DNA from: JAKPKF01 sp964536135
GTDB taxonomy: Bacteria; Patescibacteriota; Dojkabacteria; SC72
Direction: 5' to 3'
NCBI GenBank assembly: GCA_964536135.1
Contig: CAZHVM010000003.1
Location: 1 to 55,943 of the forward strand
DNA length: 55,943 nucleotides
The stretch's first letter is position 1. Every line of letters begins with the position of its first letter. Shown here in pieces: positions 44,995 to 53,062 of this stretch. Position numbers and translations under genes: made by a program. The notes below the pieces were generated by a model. It did not search any database. It worked only from the letters and a program-made list of their open reading frames with translations, and had not been told where the DNA came from.

Positions 44995-46731
44995 TTATTT
45001 ACCTAAGAGGAATTGCCTAAAGTTGTAGAATGTTGATATACCAAGGACATTACTATTTGTTTGTCTTTTTCCACTTGTTTTTAATTTCGTTAAATCTAGC
45101 ACAATACTATCTGTAGATTTCCTCCCATTTGAGAAATATGCTGTAACCCTTACCCAATTCTGAGAGTGATCTAATTGCTCCTTTTTTATGACATATTCAT
45201 CTGTTTGAGATGTGGTCTCGAAAAGTATCTCATTACTGAGAGAGAGAGTAATTTTTTGTAGTGTACTATTTTCTGAGAGTGGTTCAAGAGAAAATTTAAT
45301 TGTAATATCTTCCTCTGTTGTTGGAAGATATCTGTTGGAATTATTGGTGATTGGTTCTGTTATTGATATGTTTTGTATTACTACTATGTCTGTAGAGGAA
45401 GGAGTTGTTGTTGGCTCTGTCGTTGGAGTTGTCGGTTCTGTAGTTACTGTTGTTGGGCTAATAGATGCTATTGCTGCTACAAGATCTACTAAACCATATC
45501 CGAATATTGAATCTTGTCCAACGGCTCCTAAGTCAACTGCGGTAGTATGTAAAATATCTTTTACTTTGGTAGTTGTACAGTCGCTACAGAAAGACATGAC
45601 TACTGCAGCAGAAGCAGCTACATGGGGAGTAGACATACTTGTACCACTCATATATTTGTAGAGATTCCCGACATATGTTGAGTAGTTGTATACCCCAGGT
45701 GCAGCAAGCTCTCCTCCAACATTACTGAAACTTGCTAACTTATTGTAGCTATCTGTGGCTACGACACAAACGACTGAGGCATATGCTGCAGGATAGGAGC
45801 ATGGTTGTCCACCATCGTTTCCAGCAGCTGCTGCTATGAATACACCTTTTCTAACTGCATAGTCAACTGCAGCTTTAAGTGTTAGAGAATCTGTTGGTGC
45901 TCCAAGACTTAGATTTATTACCCTTGCACCGTTATCTGCTGCATAATAGATACCTTTTGCAACATCCGAAAGATATCCATATCCTTGATTATTTAATACC
46001 TTAACGGGCATTATATCTGCTTTATTTGCCCCTCCAATAACACCTAGACCATTTTGCACACTTGCAATTATTCCTGCTACGTGTGTACCGTGACCGTTAT
46101 CATCCATTGGTGAACTATCGTTATTTACGAAATCATATCCTGTGGTAATGTTAGCTGAGAGATCTGTGTGTAGTAAGTCTACACCAGTATCTATTACTGC
46201 AACTTTTATTCCATCTCCTGTACTTTTATCCCAAACCTTATCTGCCCCAATTCTTGTAATTCCCCAGTCTACTTTGTCTGTAGACATTTTTACTGGGATA
46301 TCTGTCTCTACGGTAGCATTTAGATCTTCTTCAAGGGTGGGGATATCACTTTCTTCGCTTATATTTATTACATACACACCATTATTAGGAGTGTCAGATG
46401 TAAATTCAACAGAATATTCTTCCTCTATCTCCGCAATCTGTGCTTTAGTAAGAGTCTTGTCAACATTCAATACCTGTCTGTCAGTATCTTTTTCAATAAT
46501 TCCTTGCTTAGATGGAGGAGTTGTATCGTTTTGAATTTCTTCTACTGGAGGATTTTGTTCGAGTGGCTCTTTGTCTTCAGAGATATATAAGAGGTTCGCA
46601 TTATCTGTTTCACTGTTCTGCTGTGGTTGAGAGTAGAGGAATATCCCAAAGGTTATTAAGAGGGCAAGGAGTATTGAGGAGAGAAGGATCAGAGATATTC
46701 CAAGGAGAGTGAATTTTGTATTGAATTTCAT
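44995..46731 (-). CDS. Subtilisin-like serine protease (S8), membrane-anchored or secreted
   Basis: A 578-residue subtilase. An N-terminal hydrophobic helix (about 8-34) is followed by an acidic linker, a propeptide-like region (about 85-150) and the protease domain with the triad Asp181 (AVIDTGVD), His214 (GHGTHVAG) and Ser365 (GTSMSTPH), and oxyanion Asn305 (AGND). After about 435 comes a Thr/Pro/Glu linker and a beta-rich C-terminal domain of about 110 residues. It probably matures surface proteins or digests external protein. The large repeat protein is on the opposite strand about 550 bases away. Confidence 0.93.
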   Translation of the reverse strand: MKFNTKFTLLGISLILLSSILLALLITFGIFLYSQPQQNSETDNANLLYISEDKEPLEQNPPVEEIQNDTTPPSKQGIIEKDTDRQVLNVDKTLTKAQIAEIEEEYSVEFTSDTPNNGVYVINISEESDIPTLEEDLNATVETDIPVKMSTDKVDWGITRIGADKVWDKSTGDGIKVAVIDTGVDLLHTDLSANITTGYDFVNNDSSPMDDNGHGTHVAGIIASVQNGLGVIGGANKADIMPVKVLNNQGYGYLSDVAKGIYYAADNGARVINLSLGAPTDSLTLKAAVDYAVRKGVFIAAAAGNDGGQPCSYPAAYASVVCVVATDSYNKLASFSNVGGELAAPGVYNYSTYVGNLYKYMSGTSMSTPHVAASAAVVMSFCSDCTTTKVKDILHTTAVDLGAVGQDSIFGYGLVDLVAAIASISPTTVTTEPTTPTTEPTTTPSSTDIVVIQNISITEPITNNSNRYLPTTEEDITIKFSLEPLSENSTLQKITLSLSNEILFETTSQTDEYVIKKEQLDHSQNWVRVTAYFSNGRKSTDSIVLDLTKLKTSGKRQTNSNVLGISTFYNFRQFLLGK

Positions 46732-46810
46732 ATTTAAAATGCATCAATTTAAAAGAGTGTATTTCTTAGTACATATTAGATAATTTGGAGAGAAAAGGAA
46801 AGGGTTATAG

Positions 46811-46963
46811 TTAAATCAATATCTCAAATTTACAACCTTTTCCAACATCACTCATGCATTTTATTTTACCACCATGTTTTTCGATAATTTCTTTTGTTAT
46901 TGCTAATCCTAGTCCACTACCACCAGATTTTTTAGATCTGGATTTATCTACTCTATAGAATCT
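46811..46963 (-). pseudogene. Remnant of a sensor histidine kinase C-terminus
   Basis: An open stretch of 50 codons reads RFYRVDKSRSKKSG, then GSGLGLAITKEIIEKHGG and ends KGCKFEILI before TAA. This is the F-box, G2-box and final strand of the HATPase domain of histidine kinases. Nothing of the rest (no HisKA, no N1 box) is present: an in-frame stop lies directly upstream, inside a perfect inverted repeat. No response regulator is nearby. It is best seen as a truncated, dead copy left by a deletion. Confidence 0.8.
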
Positions 46964-46994
46964 TTACTAGGATTGTTTTATCCTAGTAAAGATT
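46959..46994. repeat. Perfect 15-base inverted repeat with 6-base loop
   Basis: AATCTTTACTAGGAT (46959-46973), TGTTTT, then ATCCTAGTAAAGATT (46980-46994). One arm codes the last residues of the small membrane protein, the other the broken edge of the histidine kinase remnant. No T run follows on either strand, so it is not a classical terminator, although it could fold strongly in RNA. It may mark the deletion junction. Confidence 0.85.
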
Positions 46995-47157
46995 TTAAGA
47001 GTTCAAATACTAAGAATGCAGGCCATACGATAGCTTTTAATACTCCCAATACTCCAATCCAGAATGTTGTCGCTGTGGAGATGAAATATATAGTGGCACC
47101 TATAAATCCCAATCCGTATACCGCACTACTGGGTGTATTGTTGCAACAATTTTTCAT
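46978..47157 (-). CDS. Small membrane protein of 59 residues
   Basis: A short gene on the minus strand. It reads MKNCCNNTPSSAVYGLGFIG, continues with a helix through YFISTATTFWIGVLGVLKAI and ends VWPAFLVFELLKSLLG. It has two hydrophobic segments. The closing V-W-P-A-F-L-V-(Y/F)-E-L-L-K pattern is one I recognise from small uncharacterised membrane proteins found in many bacteria. The reading frame is intact with ATG and TAA. No function is known. Its stop lies in the loop of the inverted repeat next to the kinase remnant. Confidence 0.72.
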   Translation of the reverse strand: MKNCCNNTPSSAVYGLGFIGATIYFISTATTFWIGVLGVLKAIVWPAFLVFELLKSLLG

Positions 47158-47240
47158 AATATTTGTTAAAAGAATTTATATGTATATATTACATATGTTT
47201 GAATTGTAACTGCAAGGGTGACTGTGGTGCTAGCTACTGC

Positions 47241-47269
47241 TTGACAGGATATCGCAATATCTTTATGCT
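47241..47269 (+). promoter_or_regulatory. Sigma70 promoter with a dyad in its spacer, before the repeat protein
   Basis: TTGACA (47241-47246), a 17-base spacer and TATGCT (47264-47269), with a start near 47276 and an ATG at 47285, so the leader is about nine bases. The spacer holds GATAT-CGCA-ATATC (47248-47261), a possible operator. Confidence 0.6.
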
Positions 47270-47284
47270 GAATGTATATTCAAA

Positions 47285-50200
47285 ATGAAAAAATTCGGAG
47301 TTTTGTTATCTATTCTTCCCTTTGTCTTTCTATTTTTTTCGTCCATTTTTCTTTCTCATCCTAATGTCTCCTATGCACAAACAGAACCAACTATGGTGAA
47401 GGATATTAATAGCTTTGGGGAAGGGAGCAGTATAGGGGAATCAATTGTAATGGGGAATTATATCTACTTCCGTGCAAGTGATGGTGTTCACGGTGTTGAG
47501 TTGTGGAAGAGTAACGGAACAGATTCTGGAACAGTTATGGTGAAAGATATAAATGTTGGGAGTGGGAGTAGTGCAGATAATGTATACAGGGATATGATTG
47601 TGATGGGAGATAGTATATATTTCAAAGCCACGGATGGAATACATGGTTACGAGCTTTGGAAGAGCGATGGTACAGAAGTGGGAACTGTTATGGTTAAAGA
47701 CATTAGTAGTGTAGCGACACCAGGAAATCCAAGTCTATTTACTATCATGGATAACACTTTATATTTCTATGCCTACAGTGGTACTTATGGTTATGAGTTA
47801 TGGAAAAGTAACGGTACAGAAGCAGGTACTGTTTTGGTAAAGGATATTTACAGTGGAACATCAAATGCTAGTATAAGTTCTTTGGCCGTAGTTGGAGATA
47901 TGTTGTATTTTAATGCTTCGAGCACAGGTTATGGCTCCGAGCTATGGGAGAGTGATGGAACAGCAGATGGCACTGTCATGGTGAAAGATATACGAAGTGG
48001 AACTGGTAGTAGTACTCCTAAATACTTGACTTCTTTTGGGGGATATCTTTATTTTTCTGCAACAAATGGTACGAGTGGTATTGAGCTTTGGAAGAGCGAT
48101 GGCACTGATGTTGGAACTGTTATAGTGAAAGATATCTATAGTGGGAGTGGATCTAGTTCACCACTATATTTGAAAAATGTAGATGGTGTATTGTATTTCA
48201 TTGCGACTAACGGAACTGAAGGTGTTGAGTTGTGGAGGAGTGATGGAACATCGGATGGTACTGTCATGGTGAAGGATATACGAAGTGGAACTGGTAGTAG
48301 TACTCCTCAATACTTTACTTCTTTTGGTGAATATCTTTATTTTTCTGCAACAGATGGTGTAAATGGAATTGAAGTTTGGAGAAGCGATGGTACAGCATTA
48401 GGAACAACCATGGTCAAGGATATTCAGGAGGGTACTACTAGCAGTAGCCCAAGTAATTTTTTTGTAATTGGGAGTACCTTATATTTTGCTACATATGAGG
48501 ATGTTCATGGTAAGGAACTTTGGAAAAGTGATGGTACAGAATCTGGGACTGTTTTGGTAGAAGATATTTATGAAGGAGAATATGATAGCTCACTTGCGAA
48601 TTTTGTTTCTCTTAATGGTACTTTGTATATGAAAGCTGATGACAAGATTCATGGAGACGAACTTTGGAAGAGTGATGGCACAAGTACTGGAACGACAATG
48701 GTTAAAAATATAAATACTGGAACTACTGACAGCTATCCAATACTTTTAACTGTTGCTGGAAGTACCCTGTATTTTGTTGCTGATGATTGGTTATATGGTT
48801 CTGAGCTATGGAAAACTGATGGAACTGAGACCGGTACCTCTATGGTTAAAGATATTTATTCAGGTAGTTATAGTAATGATATTGATGTAATGTATGCAAT
48901 AGGAGATTCTATATACTTTACTGCAGAGGACGGTATCCATGGCATTGAGCTATGGAAAAGTGATGGTACAGAATCTGGTACATTTATGCTGAAGGATATT
49001 TATGCGGAGGATTATTATGATAGTAGTCCCGAGAATCTTACATCTGTGGGTAATATTTTGTTCTTCTCTGCAGATACTGCTGAATATGGAACTGAACTTT
49101 GGAAGAGTAATGGAACAGAAGCTGGAACTGTGATGATTAAAGATATTTATAGTGGTACCTTAAATAGCAACCCGAGTTATATTACTACTGTTGGAGATAT
49201 TGTTTATTTCAGTGCAAGTACTAGTTCATACGGTGATGAGCTTTGGAAGAGTGATGGTACAGAATCTGGTACGGTTATGGTTAAAGATATCTATAGTGGT
49301 ACGAGCAGTAGTAATTCTAATTATCTTACTAAAGTAGGAGATCTTGTATATTTTAGTGCGAGAAACTCTACTAATGGTTATGAGCTTTGGAAGAGTGATG
49401 GTACAGAAACGGGTACTGTAATGGTTAAAGATATTTATACTGGTACAAGTAGTAGTGCCCCATGGCAGTTGGTTGATGTAGGTGGAGCCTTATATTTCCA
49501 TGCGAATGATGGAGTGAATGGGACTGAGCTTTGGAAGAGTGATGGTACTGAAGCAGGTACAGTAATGGTGAAAGATATTTATACTGGAAGTACATCGAGT
49601 ACACCCATGTATCCTGTTGCTATTGGGAATACGTTGTATTTTACTGCTGACGATGAAACTTCTGGAAATGAACTTTGGAAAAGTGATGGTACAGAGGAAG
49701 GTACAGTATTAGTTAAAGATATCAAATCTGGAGTAGATGGTAGTCTTCCTAAAAACTTGATGGCGATAGGGGAGACCTTGTATTTTTCTGCTAATGATGG
49801 AGTGCATGGATACGAGCTTTGGAAGAGTGATGGTACAGGAGATGGGACTGTTATGGTAAAGGATCTATATGTTGGAATTAGTGAGGGCGATCCTATGTAT
49901 CTTGTTTCTTTTAATGATACACTCTATTTCTCAGGTAGTTCAATTAATGGTAACGAGCTTTGGGTTCTTGGTGCTTCTACACAGTCTGAGGAAACACCAA
50001 CCGAAGATCCTATTGTTGAAGAATCTAGTGATGATGAAGATGCAACAGAAGAAGAAAACGCAATAGTGGAAACATATACTGTGAGTCAATCTACAATGCC
50101 AGATACTCCAACAGAAACATCAGATGAATCTGTAGAGAAATTATATGAAGATGAAGAGAAGAATGATGTAATCGAAATCGCGGGGAAGGAATTAGCTGAA

Positions 50201-50317
50201 GAAGAGGGTGGAATTGCATGGATATTTATAGGCACCTCCTGTGTTTTATTACTACTTTTCTTTGTAATTATCTATATCCGAAAGAGGAAATCGCGAGAGT
50301 CTATAGAGAGATCTTAA
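47285..50317 (+). CDS. Cell-surface ELWxxDGT-repeat protein (beta-propeller type)
   Basis: A 1010-residue protein. It has a signal peptide (about 1-32, ending SYAQ), then 17 complete repeats of about 48 residues with the consensus LYF.A.DG.HG.ELWKSDGTE.GTVMVKDI, and a final half repeat ending NGNELWVLGAS. The half repeat can close the ring with the first strand, as in beta-propellers, and 17 blades would make two or more propellers. An acidic Glu/Asp/Thr linker of about 65 residues follows, then one membrane helix (about 975-997) and a basic tail, so it is anchored with the repeats outside. ELWxxDGT repeats are known from large surface proteins, and their partners are unknown. Confidence 0.9.
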   Translation: MKKFGVLLSILPFVFLFFSSIFLSHPNVSYAQTEPTMVKDINSFGEGSSIGESIVMGNYIYFRASDGVHGVELWKSNGTDSGTVMVKDINVGSGSSADNVYRDMIVMGDSIYFKATDGIHGYELWKSDGTEVGTVMVKDISSVATPGNPSLFTIMDNTLYFYAYSGTYGYELWKSNGTEAGTVLVKDIYSGTSNASISSLAVVGDMLYFNASSTGYGSELWESDGTADGTVMVKDIRSGTGSSTPKYLTSFGGYLYFSATNGTSGIELWKSDGTDVGTVIVKDIYSGSGSSSPLYLKNVDGVLYFIATNGTEGVELWRSDGTSDGTVMVKDIRSGTGSSTPQYFTSFGEYLYFSATDGVNGIEVWRSDGTALGTTMVKDIQEGTTSSSPSNFFVIGSTLYFATYEDVHGKELWKSDGTESGTVLVEDIYEGEYDSSLANFVSLNGTLYMKADDKIHGDELWKSDGTSTGTTMVKNINTGTTDSYPILLTVAGSTLYFVADDWLYGSELWKTDGTETGTSMVKDIYSGSYSNDIDVMYAIGDSIYFTAEDGIHGIELWKSDGTESGTFMLKDIYAEDYYDSSPENLTSVGNILFFSADTAEYGTELWKSNGTEAGTVMIKDIYSGTLNSNPSYITTVGDIVYFSASTSSYGDELWKSDGTESGTVMVKDIYSGTSSSNSNYLTKVGDLVYFSARNSTNGYELWKSDGTETGTVMVKDIYTGTSSSAPWQLVDVGGALYFHANDGVNGTELWKSDGTEAGTVMVKDIYTGSTSSTPMYPVAIGNTLYFTADDETSGNELWKSDGTEEGTVLVKDIKSGVDGSLPKNLMAIGETLYFSANDGVHGYELWKSDGTGDGTVMVKDLYVGISEGDPMYLVSFNDTLYFSGSSINGNELWVLGASTQSEETPTEDPIVEESSDDEDATEEENAIVETYTVSQSTMPDTPTETSDESVEKLYEDEEKNDVIEIAGKELAEEEGGIAWIFIGTSCVLLLLFFVIIYIRKRKSRESIERS
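47480..49980 (+). repeat. Tandem coding repeats, 17.5 copies of about 144-147 bases
   Basis: Each unit contains a version of gagctttggaagagtgatgg followed by acagaa..gg.actgt.atgg. Units near the C-terminal half (49230-49880) are most alike at DNA level, while the first units differ more. This suggests recent expansion or homogenisation at the 3' side. Some units near 48000 and 48290 share an almost identical block (atacgaagtggaactggtag). Confidence 0.85.
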
Positions 50318-50919
50318 TGTGTAGGTATTGTATTTCTACTTAAAACTTCCTCATACTCTTCTTTGTTATTTGTTTTAACAAGAGCTTTTAGTGGTGTTAA
50401 TTGTTTGCCTAACAAATTTTTAATTTTATTTAATTTCTCTTCCTCTAAAGTACGCATTGCAATATATATATCTCCTTTCTCTTCTCCCATATAACTAGTA
50501 ATGCTCTCAGTCTTTTGTATAAAGCCATATTCTTTGGAACTGGACAATGATTGTAATTTATTTTTGCTCTCATTTACTATTTTGAGAACTAAATACGGTT
50601 GAGCTTCATAAACCCCCATCCTTTTTGAAATCAGTAATTGAGTCTTAATATCCGTAATTTCCGAGAAATCAAATTTAATAATACTTTTTCCATCAGAAAT
50701 CTTAATATCTTGTTCTGTTATTTCACAGTAGATTTTCAAATTCTTTAAGTAAAATATAATACTACTTAAAAATAGAAGCCAAAGAATTCCCCAAAACGAT
50801 ACTCCAAAAATTCCGATACTGGGATATGAAAAATAGGCGACAACAGGCAAACCTATTACTAGTAAAATACTTGGAATCAGCAAGTTCTTTTTACTAAGAG
50901 AGAATTTTACAGAATTCAT
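50314..50919 (-). CDS. Membrane protein with PH-like domain
   Basis: A 201-residue protein with two N-terminal helices (about 12-30 and 36-57), then a beta-rich cytoplasmic domain of about 130 residues (IYCEITEQDIKISDGKSIIKFDFSEITDIKTQ). That is the usual form of bacterial PH-like membrane proteins (bPH2/DUF304 style), whose strands begin with a residue pattern such as Y-x-I-T-x-x-x-I. The family match is by layout rather than by a diagnostic motif. It converges on the repeat protein with a 4-base overlap of the stop codons. Confidence 0.55.
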   Translation of the reverse strand: MNSVKFSLSKKNLLIPSILLVIGLPVVAYFSYPSIGIFGVSFWGILWLLFLSSIIFYLKNLKIYCEITEQDIKISDGKSIIKFDFSEITDIKTQLLISKRMGVYEAQPYLVLKIVNESKNKLQSLSSSKEYGFIQKTESITSYMGEEKGDIYIAMRTLEEEKLNKIKNLLGKQLTPLKALVKTNNKEEYEEVLSRNTIPTH

Positions 50920-51017
50920 TGATGATTTTTTAGTAAAAATTATTATAAATACTTTATAGCAGATTATTAATCAAAGCAAATTAGAAATCTCCAATTTCTT
51001 GAATTATTCATTGAAGT

Positions 51018-51046
51018 TTGCTATTTGCCTAATGTGATAATATAAT
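51018..51046 (+). promoter_or_regulatory. Promoter before proS
   Basis: TTGCTA (51018-51023), a 17-base spacer and TATAAT (51041-51046). The transcript would start near 51053. A second TATAAT (51055-51060) lies 15 bases before the ATG at 51076. There is no good Shine-Dalgarno sequence. Confidence 0.5.
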
Positions 51047-51075
51047 ACCGTTAATATAATATTACTTCATTCAGG

Positions 51076-52380
51076 ATGAAAAAAGGTAATGAAGAAAAGA
51101 TTCAGTTTAGAGATGAGTTCTCAAGTGGTGTAGAGACTTTCAAAGATGTAAAAAAGGAGCAAGAATCTCTTAACGCTAGCTTGCTGATAAAAGCAGGATT
51201 CATAAATCCAGAATTGGCTGGAGTATATACATATACCAGATTGGGATACGAGGTTTTGAAAAATATCGAGGATTTGACTAGGAAACATATGAGCAAGTGG
51301 GGTGGAGAAATTCTTATGCCTTCTCTTCAACCAGTCGAAAATTGGGAAGTTACAGGTAGGTTAGGTAATATGTCTTCGCTGTTTGAAACAAGAGGTGCGA
51401 ATGAAGTTTCAAGAAAGCTAAATTCATCTAGATATATTCTTGGGCCAACTCATGAAGAGATAGTTACTCCGTTGGCAAAGAGATATATCAAAAGTTATAG
51501 AGACTTACCTTTGGCTTTGTATCAGATACAGACGAAGTTTAGGAATGAGGCAAGACCTAAATCGGGTTTGTTAAGAAGTAGGGAATTTAGAATGAAAGAT
51601 CTTTATTCCTTTCATGAAAGTGAGGAAGACTTGTTAGAATTCTATGAAGGAATAAAGAAGGAATATATGCTACTGTTTGACGATTTGGGATTAGGGGAAG
51701 ATACTTTTGTTACTTTGGCAGATGGAGGAGATTTCACAAAAGAGTTCTCTCACGAATTTCAAACATTAATACCACAGGGAGAGGACACGATATATCTAGA
51801 TAGGGGAAATAAGATCGCATATAATAAAGAAATAGTAAACAAAGAGAACGAAGAAAGATTGGGAGTTAATTTTGATAACTTAGAGCAGGTATCTGCTTCA
51901 GAAGTTGGAAATATATTTCCCCTTAATTTGAAATTCTCTGATCCATTTAGTTTGACATATACAACAAAGGAAGGAATAGTAAAACCAGTATATATGGGTT
52001 GTTATGGTTTAGGAACTTCACGTTTGATGGGTGTAATAGCAGAGAAGTTTGCAGACGAGAAGGGTTTGGTCTGGCCAGAGAGAGTTGCCCCTGCTAAGTA
52101 TCATCTTGTAACTATTGGCGAGGAGGAGAAGGTCTCCGAGTTATCTAAGGAGCTTTTTGAAGTAATAGGGGAAGATGCTTTGTGGGATAGAAGAACCAAG
52201 GTCAGTGTAGGAGAGAAGTTAAAGGATGCAGATTTAATAGGTTGTCCATACAGGGTAATTATTTCCTCAACTAGTATTGAAAAGGGAGGGGTAGAGATTA
52301 AGGGTAGAACGTCAGAGAAGGAAGAGTATCTCTCTATAGAGGAACTACTTAACAAGTATGGAGGAGTAAGGGAGAGTTAG
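51076..52380 (+). CDS. proS: Proline--tRNA ligase, short form without editing insertion
   Basis: A 434-residue class II synthetase. Motif 1 is in the segment up to EILMPSLQPVENWEVTGR, motif 2 is FRNEARPKSGLLRSREFRMKD near 155-175, and motif 3 is GCYGLGTSRLMGVIAE near 315. The anticodon-binding domain follows (about 345-430, KYHLVTIGEEEKV ... DRRTKVSVGEKLKDADLIGCPYRV). Typical bacterial ProRS has about 570 residues because of an editing (INS) domain of about 180 between motifs 2 and 3. Here motif 2 leads almost directly to motif 3 with only a short link (about 215-290), so mischarged alanyl-tRNA-Pro would have to be cleared by another enzyme. Confidence 0.94.
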   Translation: MKKGNEEKIQFRDEFSSGVETFKDVKKEQESLNASLLIKAGFINPELAGVYTYTRLGYEVLKNIEDLTRKHMSKWGGEILMPSLQPVENWEVTGRLGNMSSLFETRGANEVSRKLNSSRYILGPTHEEIVTPLAKRYIKSYRDLPLALYQIQTKFRNEARPKSGLLRSREFRMKDLYSFHESEEDLLEFYEGIKKEYMLLFDDLGLGEDTFVTLADGGDFTKEFSHEFQTLIPQGEDTIYLDRGNKIAYNKEIVNKENEERLGVNFDNLEQVSASEVGNIFPLNLKFSDPFSLTYTTKEGIVKPVYMGCYGLGTSRLMGVIAEKFADEKGLVWPERVAPAKYHLVTIGEEEKVSELSKELFEVIGEDALWDRRTKVSVGEKLKDADLIGCPYRVIISSTSIEKGGVEIKGRTSEKEEYLSIEELLNKYGGVRES

Positions 52381-52904
52381 AGAATCAACTTAACATTTCT
52401 TTCTTTAGAGAGTTTCTTAATATAATCTGCAAGAGGTTCTAATCCAATATCTTTTCTTCTTTTGTTTACTAGTTCGGGATCTTTCAAATCTTTAAGTTTG
52501 AATGTATTCTCACTGTTTTCTACTGAAACAAACTGTGTCCCATATATCTGAGTTTTGTTTTGCCAAGTTTCTACTCTGTCACATAGCATAGCAAAATTAA
52601 GTGGTTCAATATCTTCTAAATTCTTTTTCATTAGATATAGATATTTCTTCATAAAAGATATCTCACTTCTTGGCATATGTTGAACAAGAAGAAAGGCTGC
52701 GAGTTGTGCATCTTTACCATATTCGGAAGTAATTAGTCCTGTTGTTTTAAATATCTTTTTAAATTCTTCTCTGTTTATCCTGTCTATTCTTTGCATTTCC
52801 TCAAGATCCTTTTTATCTTTTGTTTGTTCATACTTTCCTCTAATCTCTTGATCGAGTTTAGACATCTGTATGAGTTTTTGTGATACTGATTGTTTGTTTA
52901 GCAT
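52377..52904 (-). CDS. DUF6624 family protein
   Basis: A protein of 175 residues with the layout of DUF6624: an N-terminal helical MSKLDQEIRGKYEQ, then RIDRINREEFKKIFKTTGLI, AAFLLVQHMP, FAMLCDRVETWQNKTQIYGTQF (the diagnostic QxYGTQ) and VNKRRKDIGLEPLADYI. The function of the family is unknown. The ATG at 52904 is preferred over one 15 bases upstream, because TGCTAAAAT, an extended -10, lies five bases before it. It ends in a 4-base overlap with the proS stop on the other strand. Confidence 0.82.
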   Translation of the reverse strand: MLNKQSVSQKLIQMSKLDQEIRGKYEQTKDKKDLEEMQRIDRINREEFKKIFKTTGLITSEYGKDAQLAAFLLVQHMPRSEISFMKKYLYLMKKNLEDIEPLNFAMLCDRVETWQNKTQIYGTQFVSVENSENTFKLKDLKDPELVNKRRKDIGLEPLADYIKKLSKERNVKLIL

Positions 52905-52909
52905 AACGA

Positions 52910-52918
52910 ATTTTAGCA
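52910..52918 (-). promoter_or_regulatory. Extended -10 box before the DUF6624 gene
   Basis: TGCTAAAAT on the minus strand, five bases before the ATG at 52904. The alternative start at 52919 lies upstream of this box but itself follows TATAAA by four bases. Confidence 0.45.
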
Positions 52919-52940
52919 TAGAATTTATAATCCAAATATA

Positions 52941-52969
52941 TTGAAAATAGAATTGTAATATGGGATATT
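52941..52969 (+). promoter_or_regulatory. Possible promoter before the GNAT-S66-AlaRS-like block
   Basis: TTGAAA (52941-52946), a 17-base spacer and GATATT (52964-52969). It would give a leader of about 87 bases before the GNAT gene. The 143-base gap holds nothing else that I can identify. Confidence 0.35.
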
Positions 52970-53062
52970 GGTATCAATAGAAAACTAGATTAAAATAAAA
53001 AGGTCATGGATGTAATTTAATAAGATGAAATTATTAGTTATTTAAGATAGGAAGATATTTGT

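Noticed and set aside
45212..45661. Plus-strand frame of 149 codons inside the protease gene
   Set aside because: It is opposite to the Thr/Pro linker and catalytic domain of the subtilase, so it is a shadow of that gene.
46973..47209. Plus-strand open frame of 78 codons
   Set aside because: It is antisense to the 59-residue membrane protein, whose composition and helices look real; the plus frame has no recognisable features.
47480..49980. Possible CRISPR-like or satellite array
   Set aside because: The period of about 146 bases is a multiple of three, the copies code ELWxxDGT blades without stops, and no spacers exist.
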